Source: Nageia nagi
Lineage: Eukaryota > Pinophyta
DNA length: 64,000 nucleotides
Assembly (NCBI GenBank): GCA_050084985.1
Contig: JBITNC010000001.1
Location: 87,234,001-87,298,000 of the forward strand
Reading direction: 5' to 3'
Position numbers and translations under genes: made by a program. The notes under the pieces are model-generated. The model ran no database searches. It saw only the letters and a list, made by a program, of their open reading frames with translations, and was not told the origin of the DNA. How positions within the stretch are numbered: the first letter of the stretch is position 1; each line of letters starts with the position of its first letter. Shown piece by piece: positions 45,922 to 56,818 of the stretch.

Positions 45922-46596
45922 TGCAGACACATAAATTTGATTTTATATTTAATTAAAATCAATTATTTATGTTATCAATAAATGATATTGTAATTGATGT
46001 AACTGTAACATGCAAATATCAAGAGAGGACCATGTAATATGTAAATATAAAAAAGACCATCAAAATAGCTATAAATGGATATTAAAGCATATTCATTGAG
46101 GAAGGCAAAGAAAGAAAGTCCAATTCAATCTCCACAATATAACAATGTCTCTTGACACCACCATCAAACTGGGATCTTGTTATGCTTAGAGTTAGAATTC
46201 ACAATGTGCCATCCTACACATGAGAATCAACCAAGGAGGCATCCAGATCCATAATGGCAAAATATAAGCATCCAAATCCATATAAAAAGGACTAAAAATG
46301 GTTCACTTTTTTCCAAAAGGATTACTAATGATCCATTTATGAAGAAAAGGACCATCAACAATCCTCCATGCACTAAATTCTACATAATTATATTTTTATC
46401 TGTGAATACTTAATTTTTATAGAAAAGGGATCATGTGATAACTTGTTTCATATGTACTCAATGAGATTTATACCATGGAATAGCTTTATTATCATTTAGA
46501 TATTATATATAGTAGATAATCATTAAATGAGATATATCAAGGAGACATTTTATTTATTTATTTAAATGATCCATCATTTAAATATATTTAACTACA
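45922..46596 (+). repeat. G1 3' LTR
   Basis: Starts TGCAGACACA after GTGGGGCATC and ends ACTACA. Pairs with 35478-36156. Confidence 0.75.
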
Positions 46597-47120
46597 ATAC
46601 ACCATAGTCACCAATAAAATCATGATCAATTCTAATATTCCCAAGTCAACCATTATTAAACAACAATGTCAATTTTTAAGTAGTTAATAGTGTGCAACTT
46701 ATCTATCATTGGATCCTTACTTTTTACAATATACTCAATTGTCTATCATTTCTTTCTTTTTACTTTTTTTGATAAGAGTGTCAATTTTTATTTTTCAAGC
46801 ATTAATTATACTCTATAAGCACATATAAACATTTAAATATACAATTATATGTGCAAAATGGATTTTTTTGAAAAGAATATAGCATTATGCATACATTATA
46901 GAACACCTTGGTTGAGAAAGCTATCTTGAGGAAGCTTTGAACTCTATTGCCTAAATGCCCATAAAACCCTAATTAGATTTGTGGATGTGTCTACTTGGTG
47001 ATTGCAAATCACATAAGAATGTGGGAATAGGAGTGTTTATAGTAACAATTTGTTTTTGAAGCCTCAATATGTTGCATCTTATGTTCTACTTTCAAATATT
47101 TATGATAAATTGGGAAATTA
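46597..47120 (-). repeat. Inverted copy of the repeat next to the PPR relic
   Basis: 46980-47120 read on the minus strand matches 33240-33440, including GATGTGTCTACTTG, TGTTGCATCTTATGTTCTA and GGGAAATTA. The match is cut off at 47120, exactly where the E3 LTR starts, so E3 inserted into this repeat. Confidence 0.6.
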
Positions 47121-47725
47121 TGTTGGAATGTCTAATGCATTATTGTAAGGTTTCTAAATGTAATTCACTTAATTGTGTTGGAATGTATAATGCATTATTG
47201 TAAAATCTCTTAATGTAATCCACTAAAAATAATTAAGGGTATCCTTAGATACCTTAAGTATTTAGTGAATATGATAATGTAAATTCACTAATAATTAAAA
47301 GTATCCCTAGATACCTTTTAAGTATTTATAAATAAAATAACATAACTTATCCTACACTCTATCTCATAGGCATGCCCCTTGGGTAAAAGGGTGATGCATG
47401 TCATCGTATTGTACAATGGTTAAAAGAGTAATCCAAGGGAGGATTTTGACCTATAAATAGACGATCCTCTCCTTGAGATCACTCACTCAAATTTGTAGAA
47501 ACGTTATGCTCTATAATTATTAGGAGAAGTGAGAAAGAGTTGTTGTAAGAGAGTGCTCTTTGAGAATAAGAAGATATTATATTAGTGGATGTACTCCCTT
47601 GGTTGGGAAAACCACTTTATATTGGCATTAACTTTATGATATTTACTATTGTGCTTATGCTATTGTGATGATGTTTTAGAGAGCTTTCATGAGATCTTGG
47701 TAGAAGAAGAATTTAATCATTTAGG
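47121..47725 (+). repeat. E3 5' LTR with internal tandem duplications
   Basis: The LTR head TGTTGGAATGT is present twice, at 47121 and 47176 (55 bp apart). A second segment (CTAA-TAATTAA-AGTATCC and following) is duplicated 65 bp apart at 47223 and 47288. TATA box (TATAAATAG) near 47453-47461. Stem-loop at 47585-47615 with inner stem TCCC/GGGA. Confidence 0.8.
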
Positions 47726-47819
47726 CTTAGTTGTCTCAAGTGATATCTATATCCATCCTTTAAGGCTCCTCTTCAACATCTTGAAGGTCATTCCTACTTC
47801 TCCCTACTTTATTGGTGAG

Positions 47820-50730
47820 GTAAAATCAATTTTAAGCTATAACATCTCTCTTTTATTATTCTTTGGAATTATTTTTTAATACTAACATATTTTTACTATG
47901 TGTTAGTTCAATTTTCTTTTGAAATATTTACTTGCATGTTATTGCTATGTAAATTTTTTTACTAACATTATCTTGTTAGTTATAATTTTTTTGAGTAAAC
48001 TTGCTTAAAATATAGCAATAATGTGTTGCAATATTTTTCATGAAACTTGTTAAAATTTAAATTTATAATTTTTTGTTAAATATTAAAAATTTACAATTTT
48101 TTTTACACTAATATTTTTGTAGAAATGTTAAAAAGAGTTGCAATTTTTATTAGTTTCACAACTTTGCAAATGTGTTATTATTGCAATAAAAGTTTATATC
48201 TTACAATAGATTTTTACAATGTTGTTATTGTAATTTTTTAGAATATGTTAAAGCCTACTATGTTTTTCTAATAATATGTTATTAGAAAAATAAATAAAAA
48301 TGTTGTCTCTTTCAAAATAAAAGTATGCATTTTAAAATTTTTTTATAAAACAAAAAATATATAATATACATTTATTTATATATTTTTTCTTCTTGCTAAA
48401 AAATAATTAAAAAATGTTATTTTATGAAAAATAAAGGAAATATTTATATATATATATATATCCATAAAAGAAACTATTCAAATATTTTTTTTAAAATAGT
48501 ATGGATATCCATAAAAGAGTAGTTGAATTTTTTTATAAAATATAAAGTTTATAATAAAAATATATAAAAAACTTTTTATATAATAAAAATAAAAAAATAA
48601 GGCTGTAACATGTAGCTAGTAGGTCGTAGAACACAAACTATGCCTCCACCATGTAGCTAATGACACATCAAGTCCCCATGCCCACTGCTTTATTCCCCAC
48701 TTTACTTACCGCTCATGACACCCTACCCCCACTCCTTAACTCATAACCCTACCATGTTCATTGCTATGCAACCTTAAACATAGCCCCCATACCCATAGGT
48801 AGCCCTATATTATGCTTATTGTGCAACTTGCTACCACCCCCTAATGCCCACTATCCCCTTTGTTTAGTAGAAACTCCCCCTCCTAACACCAGATGCCTTC
48901 CTCATATACAAACTTTGTACCCCTAACACTAGATACAAACGTTGTACCCCCCTCCCTTGTGTTTCCCAGTAGAATCAACCCACCGCCTACCCCTAGCACT
49001 CAACTAATTCCCCCACTATAATCATGATTAATATTATTAGAGTTTTTTAACATATGTCATGTATCCCTCAATTTTTTATTATTTGTTGCAAGTTTTAAGG
49101 TTTATTGAATTGGTGGACATTTATTGAGGAACCTTGTTTTTCCTCTTTGATGAAAATTTTTTTCTCCTTTTAAGACTAATGAGACTTATGATTAATTAAG
49201 GAGCTTACTCCTTCAAAGTGCATTAAATGCACCTACTTACAAAACTTGTGAAGGTGACTTATCAATTTTTTTTAAGTTTGAAAAGTAGGAAAGTGACTTG
49301 TTCATATTTATTATTGGGGTGGACATTATTTTGGAAAGCCCTTTATATTATTTTTGAGGAGGAGGTATCTTTACAATAGCTTAAAAAATGACATATTTTT
49401 TAGGGGAGGATAATAAATTTTTAGGAGGAAATTTATTTAAACTTGGTTAAAATTTTAAAAAAAATTTGAGAGTTATTAAAATGATTAGGGTTAATTTTTT
49501 AAAAGGGAATTCTAAGTAATTTAAATAATAATAATAATAAAGGGGTAGTTTTAAGTTTTAAAAAAAAGTAAGGTGAGTTAATTACTTTTAATGGGGAAAT
49601 CTTTTTACAAGGGAAGTCAATTTTAAGGGGTAAATTTTTTAGAGTATTTTTTTACTCAATTAAAGGGGGAATTTAAGAAATTCTTTTCTAAAAAATTAAA
49701 TGGAAATACTTTGAAATAAGGTATTAATTTTTGAGTAAATTTAAAAAATTAAAAAGAGAAAATCTTGCTAAGTGTATTTTTAAAAGCATGGAATCTTTTT
49801 TACGAAGTTTAATTTTTTTAAGTAAAAAAGGGGGAACTCCTTATTTTTTATTGTTAATTAAAAATAATGAACTCATGCAATTTTTGTAAAGAGATCCTCT
49901 TGGGATTGTGATAAAACCTATTGGATACTCTTAGATTTATTTTTAGATGATATATCATGTGGAATCTTAGGTTTCAAGTTTGGATGATGTACTATTTTAA
50001 GCACTTTACTTTATATTTTGAAAAAATTACAAATATTGAAAGTACACCTCCTAAAATGAACACATTCGCATATTATATTTTTCACCATGACTTTTTTAGG
50101 GAGCCACAAGGTAAGGACAAGGTATACTAGAGCCTTTTATCCCATTGATCTAAGTGGTGAAAAGTCCATACTTCTTAATTGCTCTTAAGTCCTCTGTTGG
50201 TCTGGATATAACTCCATATAGGTGGATAGGCATATGTGTAGTGACACCACATGTCTGCACATCCAATCAGAGATCATCTTGATAACTTAGGAGAAAAACT
50301 TAAAAACCTAATCAAGATAATAATTTGGCTAATCCAAGATATATCACAACCTTGAAAAATAGCTAGTACTTCTCTTTGTGAGAGTATATTGCTAACTAAG
50401 GGGAACTAGTTGAAGATTGGTAAGACTTGGACTCCAATATGTGGTCATCTAGGTAAAGGTATAATTTCAAAAAATCCTCAACTTTACTCTCTCTATAACT
50501 ATATTACTTTGTTATGATAAAATGTTGGATGAATATGATGTGATGAGATTGAAAATATTTTGTACATGTGAAATTGATTAACAATTTAAGCATGCCTTGG
50601 TGATTTAATCACCTTTTATTAATTTAACATGTATGATTAATTAAATTGAACAAGCTCAACATATATGGTTGATTTTGGTTCTCAATTTTAACATGCTTAC
50701 ATTGGTTAACACTTTTACCTTCTTTTGTAG
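47820..50730 (+). other. E3 leader: putative 5' UTR intron
   Basis: 2,911 bp between a donor-like GTAAAA and an acceptor-like TTTTGTAG. Contains a TA microsatellite (about 48443-48462), a C-rich block (48600-49015), AT-rich sequence with repeated AATTTTTTAA-like runs and the conserved block at 50093-50470. Confidence 0.5.
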
Positions 50731-50733
50731 AAA

Positions 50734-53722
50734 ATAGGAGACTCTTTTTCACCCAAGCATATCCTAGATAGTTATAACTACAATATTTGGAAACCTAGGA
50801 TGAAAACAGAACTCCAGGCATAAAAATTATGGAAAATCATAAATAAAAATTGAGTTTCTCTTAAAAATGATAATGTACTTTAGGCTTACAAGAAAAATAA
50901 TGAGTTGGAAACCTCTATGATCTTTCATGCAGTTTCATATGAAATCCATCCCATGATCTCTTCTTCAAACTCTGTAAAGGAAGCTTAGGACATATTGAAG
51001 AAAATCTACCTCGACACCAAATTCTCTAGGATTTTCACCATTCTATAGAAATTATTTCAATCACATCAAGAGGAAAAAAATGTTAAAATATACTTAAACA
51101 AGATTATTGACCTTAGAACCCAACTTGTGGGGTGTGGCTGCAATTGGATCAACAACAAGTTTTTGGTGTTCATCATTCTTCAAATCCTCTCTACTAAATT
51201 TATTCACTTCATGATAGTCATTGGGATGAGGATTAATGATGAAAAATAAGTGTTCTCCTTGCAAAACATTTCAAGGCTTCTTCTAAAACATAAAGAAATA
51301 CTTAATAAAAATTTGTTGATATCCTCTTCTAAGGAGTATCCTATGGCATTTAGGCTAACGAAGACTCATTTCAAAAAGAAGGTCAATAACCAAAAGAAGT
51401 CTTCCCATGCTATGAAAAATGATTTCAAAAAAGTTGGAAATAAACAATAGAATGTTCATGACAAGTAAAGCAAATAAAATGCTAAATTTGATGGCAATTA
51501 TAATTTTTGTGGTATCTATGATCATAGGGAAACTAATTACTAAACAAAAAAGTAAGAAAAAGGTGGAAAAGAAAATGAAAAATCAAACATCTTCAAAGGC
51601 AAGGAGAGGAATAATAAATTTACTTATATTTATGGTCTTTACTCCAAGTCTCACATTTTTTTGAATGATTAAATTATTTAATCTAGGTGCATAAATCACA
51701 TATATTTTGAAAAGGCTAAGTTTGAAAAAATTTGTAAGTATAAAAAAGATGTAGTTGTGATAAGTGATAATTCAATACTTGAATTTCAAGGTATTGGGAG
51801 TGTGTTGTTGCAAAGAAAGGTTCTTTAAAATGTGCTTTATGTGCCTAAAATTAGTATGAACCTCCTTTCTATAATTCAGGTTGCAAGGAAAGGATACTCT
51901 TTCAATTTCAACACACACTCTTGGTGCATGAAGAATGGAATTATCACAATTGTAAAAGGATCAATGAAAGATAATCTCTACATTATGGATCACTCACTAA
52001 CAAAGATATTCCTTGCTATGAATGTTTGCTCTAAGGGTAATCTTTGGCACCATCGATTAGTTCATCTTAACAATAAGAATATTCATGTTATAAAAAATCA
52101 AGAACTTGTGGAAGGTTTTCCTTCGATATCATCCACAATTGGTCTTTGTGAGAAGTGCATATTAGGAAAGATGAATAGATAAAAAAATTGAGAAAGATAA
52201 GGCAACAAAGGCAACATAACCTTCTTAACTTATGCATTCAAATTTGATGGGTCCATTTTAAATGAAGTCTCTCAAGGGAGCTTCTTATATATTGACCTTC
52301 ATCAATGACTTTAGTAGGATGAAATTTGGTTATCTACTTGAGGACAAGGACCAAACCTTTTATAAGTTCAAAAATTTCAAAGCCTTAGTTGAAAATTAGT
52401 CTAACTTCAAAATCAAGATGTTGAGATCTAATAATGGGGGTTTATATAATAGTAATGAGTTTAATGAATACTATGTAAAATACAAGATCAAGAGGAATTT
52501 CATGATCCCTTACACCCATTAGAAAAATGGTGTTATTAAAAGAAAAAATAGAACCATTCAAGAAATGGATAGGTGCATGTTAGGAATTCTTCCTAGCTTC
52601 TTATGAGGTGAAGTTGTGAGCACTATGATCTACACCTTGAATAGGTTCCTTATGGAATTAATTGAAGAAAAAACCTCGTATGAGGTATGGATGGGAAAGA
52701 ATCCTAACATCTCTCATTTTAGAATTTTTTGTTGTGATGCCTATACCTTTATTTTTTCTAAGAAAATAAAGATAGATAAGATATCTAAAAAGTGCATCTT
52801 TATGGGCTATGATAATCAAGATAGAGTATACATACTCTACTCTACTTCCTTTGAAGAAGTGTTCATCTCAAGGGATGTAAAATTAAATGAACATCCTAAA
52901 GAATTTGCTTCCTATGAGGATCTAGAAGATCCTGATTGCTCTTATATTACTCCTAACTATATGGATATCAATAAATATAAGTCACCTTAGGAGAAAAATT
53001 CTCTAATGCAAAGGATAATAAGAAGTATAACCTTAAACAAATCCTTATTTACCAAAATTGATAGTAAAAATGAGACCTCATCATTCAAGGAAACTTCAAA
53101 GTAGGAATGCATGATGGAAGTCATAAAGCTGGAGTATGAGGCTTTAATGAAAAATTAAACTTGGGATTTGTTTCTTTATCCAAATGAATAAAATGTGATT
53201 GGCAATAAATAGATTTATAATATCAATTGCAATTAATTTGGAAAAATTAAGAAATATAAGGCAAGGTTAGTAGCTAAGGTTTTGCTCATAAATATAGAGT
53301 TGATTATGAGAAAACCTTTTCTCTAGTGGTAAAGATGCTCATAGTTAGGCTAATTCTTTCTCTTTTAGCAGCTTAGAGATGGAAATTTTTTCAACTTAAT
53401 ATCAAAAGTGCTTTTCTTAATAGTGAATTAGATGTGGAGATCTACATGAATCAACTAGAAGGGTTTGTTGTGTAAGGTAAAGAGTCATTTGTATGCAAGT
53501 TAAAGACATCCTTTTATGGACTTAAGTAAGTATCTAGAGCCTAGTATAAAAATATTTCAAGATACTTTGAGGATATTGGGTTCTTTAAGTGATTATTTGA
53601 TATAGATCTATATATGTTTAGTCAGAGACAAGACTTGGTCTTCATTCTTATTTATGTGGATGATCTTTTGATCACAAGGAATCATGTCAAAATCATCAAA
53701 GAGTGCATATCAAACTCAAGGA
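50734..53722 (+). pseudogene. E3 gag-pol pseudogene
   Basis: The gag initiator is ATA (50734) where E2 has ATG. Recognisable parts: gag (50734-51500), protease segment with stops and SRC in place of SGC (51670-51690), pre-integrase (51832-52182), integrase (52230-52990) and RT (53100-53720). Stops at 52180, 52226 and 52259 fall on Gln codons, two of them at the same codons as stops in E2. Confidence 0.9.
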
Positions 53723-54224
53723 TTTTGGAATGTATAATGCATTATTATAAGGTTTTATAATATTTATCTTTGTAAATTCACTAATACTTAATGGTATCAC
53801 TAAATACCTTAAATATTTAAATGAATATGATAATCTAACTTATCCTACACTCCATCTCATGAGCATGCCCCTTGGGTAAAAGGGAGTTGCATGTCATACA
53901 TTTGTACAATGATTAAAAGGGTGATCCAAAAGGGGATTTTGGCCTATAAATAGAAGGCTCCCTCTTTGTGATAACTCACCAATTTGTGAAGCAAAATTAT
54001 GCTTTGATACGAAATGAAGGGATTGATCTATAAAGAATACAATCCTAAATGCCCAAGATTATATGAAAGCTTTCCCAATCAATAAAATTCAACCATAGAT
54101 AATCTCACAAAGTGACTCAAGATATAAAGTGTTTCCTCCAACTAGGAATACATCCACTAACAAGATCTTACTTCATTCACAAAGATAACTCTCTTACAAT
54201 CCTCCTAACTTCATCTCCTAATCA
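53723..54224. repeat. LTR with its tail inverted
   Basis: 53723 to about 54032 is the first approximately 310 bp of a family LTR on the plus strand (TTTTGGAATG, TATAAATAG near 53945). 54033-54224 is the last approximately 190 bp of a family LTR on the minus strand, beginning with its 3' end. Head plus inverted tail account for one LTR length, so an in-place inversion is the simplest reading. The stem-loop is in the inverted part (54129-54157, minus). Confidence 0.75.
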
Positions 54225-55520
54225 CTACATGTTAGGTAATCTTCCTAGTTTCTTATGAAGTGAAGTTGTGAGGACTACAATTTACACCTTAAATAGGTGT
54301 CCCATAAAATTTGTTCAAGGTAAAAATCTTTTTGAAGCATGGTTAGGAATAAAACCTAACATTTCTCACCTTAGGGTGTTTGGTTTTGAAGCATTCTCTT
54401 ACATTATTTTTGAAAAAAAGGAAAAAGTTAGATAAAAGAGTTGAAAAATGTATCTTTGTGGTGTTTGATAGTCATCATAGAGGCTATAGGATTTAATATT
54501 CATCTTATAGAGTAGTGTTTCATATCAAGGATGTAAAGTTTAATGAAATTATTGAATAATATGCTTCTAATGAGGATGTTGATGATCCAAATGAATTGTT
54601 AGTTGCACCTAACTAGTTGGATATTGATGTAGATACATCACCCCAAGAATAAAATTCTCCAACATAAAGAATAATTAGGAGCATGACCTTGAACAAATAT
54701 TTATTTACCAAAATATATAACAAGAGTGAGCCCTCATCATTCAAAGAAGCTTCAAAGCATGAGTGTTAGATGGAAGCCATGAAAGTGAAGTATGAGGCAC
54801 TTATAAAAAATGAAACTTGGGACTTGGTTCCTTATCCCAATGAGAAGAATGTAATTGGCAATAAGTGGATCTACAAAGTTAAGTTCAATTTATTTAGGTA
54901 TATTGAGAAATGCAAGGTAAGATTAATGGCCAAATGTTTTGATCAAAAATATGGAATGGATTATGAGGAAACCTTTTCTTCCATGGCAAAGATGTCTATT
55001 GTTAGAATAATCCTTGCTCTTTTAGCAGCTCAAAAATGAAAATTTTTTCAACTTAACATCAAGAGTACATTCTCAATAGTGACTTAGATGTGGAAATATA
55101 CATGAATAAATTAGAAGGGTTTATTGTGGAAGGAAAAGAGTCATTTGTGTGCAAGCTAAAAAAGTCATTGTATGGAACTAAGCAAGCACCTAGAGCCTGG
55201 TACAAGAAGATTTTAGGATACTTTACAAACATTGGATTCTCCAAGTGCTTTTTTGACTCTAATATTTATGTGTTCAATCAAAAAAAAATATGGTCTTGAT
55301 TCTCCTTTATGTGGATGATCTTGTAATAATTAGGAATAATGATGAAATCATTCAAAAGCACATATCCAAAATCAAGGTAACATTTAAAATGATTGATTTT
55401 GATCTCTTGCATTACTACTTTGAAATGCAAGTATATCAATACAAGGATTGTACTTATATTAGTCAATTCAAGTATATATCAGACATCTTACAAAAGTTTG
55501 GAATGGAGGAGTAGAGAAAT
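54225..55520 (+). pseudogene. E4: integrase-RT fragment of another copia copy
   Basis: Starts in integrase at the segment equivalent to E2 42505 and ends in RT/RNase H linker at 55514-55520, where E5 is inserted. Contains the integrase C-terminal part, then RT (54770-55039, 55090-55299, 55290-55514) with YVDD intact (about 55304-55315). Several stops and frameshifts. It overlaps E3 in gene content, so it cannot be the continuation of E3. Confidence 0.85.
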
Positions 55521-56010
55521 TGAAAAAACTAACACTAACAAGATAATTCTTAAACAACCAAGATCTCTTGAAAGCTCATAATACATATATAACAATCTCA
55601 CAAATTAACTCAAAATGCAAAGTGGTTCCTCCAACTAGAAGTATATCCATTAACTAGATCTTTACTTCAATCACAAATACATCTATCTTACAATTTTCCT
55701 AATCTCAACTCATAACTTCTATCCTATATCATAACTTTACTCCATAATTGGTGTGTGATCACAAAGAGGGAGCCTTCTATTTATAGGCCAAAATCCCTAT
55801 TTGGATCACCCTTTTATCCAATGTACAAAAGCATGACATGCACAACCTTTTACCCAAGGGGCATGCTCATGACATTGAATGTAGGACAAGTTACATTATT
55901 ATATTCACTTAAATACTTAAGGTATCAAATGATACCCTTAAGTATTAGTGAATTTACATAGAATATTTAATACAAACCTTTACAATAATGAATTATACAT
56001 TATTCCAACA
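55521..56010 (-). repeat. E5 3' LTR
   Basis: 490 bp, from TGTTGGAATAATG (56010) to TTTTTTCA (55521) on the minus strand. TATA motif CTATAAATAG in the middle (about 55779-55788). Stem-loop at 55622-55650, with one G-T pair in its inner stem. Confidence 0.9.
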
Positions 56011-56019
56011 CTCCCCCTT
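56011..56019 (-). other. E5 polypurine tract at the 3' LTR
   Basis: AAGGGGGAG on the minus strand next to the LTR start. A second one, at 56822-56830, follows pol. Confidence 0.75.
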
Positions 56020-56439
56020 AATGCAATATTGGGATAGAGTGAGTAAGAGAGAAGAAGAGAAAGTAAGAGAGTTCTCCTCCAAATAGATACAATGGAGATG
56101 AGAACTTTTTACATATTTGTAAAGTAAGAAAGATCTAATTTAAGACTCACTACTTTGCCAAATATAATTATTAATCATAATCAGTTTCAATGTACATGAA
56201 GTAGTCATCCAATTGGAATTCATGAAGAGTCTCCAAGAGCCTACATACTTGAGGTAAGTAACCTACAATCTCAAAGGAACCTACAAGTCATAAGCATCTC
56301 AAATAATAAGATCAGTTAGATGCATCATATTCATATCAACAAGGATAGATGAATCACATAAATGCCATCATAGACTGATCAATGATGCATTATAAGTCAT
56401 CATGAAGATGCCATGCCAAAAACTTATAGTCACCTACTG

Positions 56440-56735
56440 TATATAAACATGTGTTGATTATCATTACAAAATAAAGCATGCACATATGAGTTTCTCACAT
56501 ATGGATAACTAAATAATGCCAAAAGACACATAAGAGTTCCTCATACATGGATAACTGAATAGTTCTAGATTGACCAAAATAGAGTATGCAGATACGAGTT
56601 TTCACATATGGATAATTAAATAGTGCCAAAATACACATAAGAGTTCCTCACACATAGATAACTAAATAGTGCAAGATTAGCCAATTTGTACAATAAGTTT
56701 CTCATGTAGAGTGAACTTACCACGAAGGTGTACAA
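56440..56735 (-). repeat. E5 tandem array and hairpin unit
   Basis: Minus-strand version of the E1 110-bp array (TTATCCATATGTGAGAAACTC and variants), followed upstream by one hairpin unit with AAGTTC/AAACTT arms (one mismatch). Fewer units than E1. Confidence 0.7.
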
Positions 56736-56818
56736 CAAAATCAACACTATATAGCACAAAATCCTCCTAGGGGTGAAGTTGTCATCATAAATATGAATTC
56801 AACATAAGAATTCAAATT

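Larger units (their letters stand above)
35478..46596 (+). mobile_element. G1: short non-autonomous LTR element split by E2
   Basis: Two direct repeats of about 675-679 bp (35478-36156 and 45922-46596) bracket 953 bp of left interior and about 107 bp of right interior. The rest is the E2 insertion. Without E2 the element would be about 2.4 kb with about 1.06 kb of non-coding interior, too small to encode gag-pol. The purine run AAAGTGGGGCATC precedes the right LTR, as in Ty3/gypsy elements. TGGTGAACCC follows the left LTR where a primer-binding site is expected, but I cannot assign its tRNA. LTRs are clearly diverged, so G1 is older than E2. No matching target duplication was found (GCTAC against ATACA). 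Confidence 0.7.
47121..53722 (+). mobile_element. E3: decayed copia copy, 5' LTR to RT
   Basis: 5' LTR (47121 to about 47725), short leader exon, donor GAG|GTAAAA at 47820, leader to the acceptor TTTTGTAG (ends 50730), then gag to RT. It stops inside RT at 53722, where another LTR begins. The primer-binding site expected near 47725-47740 is not recognisable. Confidence 0.85.

Noticed and set aside
35473-46601. Target duplication for G1
   Set aside because: GCTAC and ATACA do not match; LTR ends may be off by a few bases or mutated.
54033-54224. Reading 53723-54224 as two independent partial LTRs
   Set aside because: Possible, but head plus inverted tail sum to one LTR length without overlap, so an in-place inversion is simpler.
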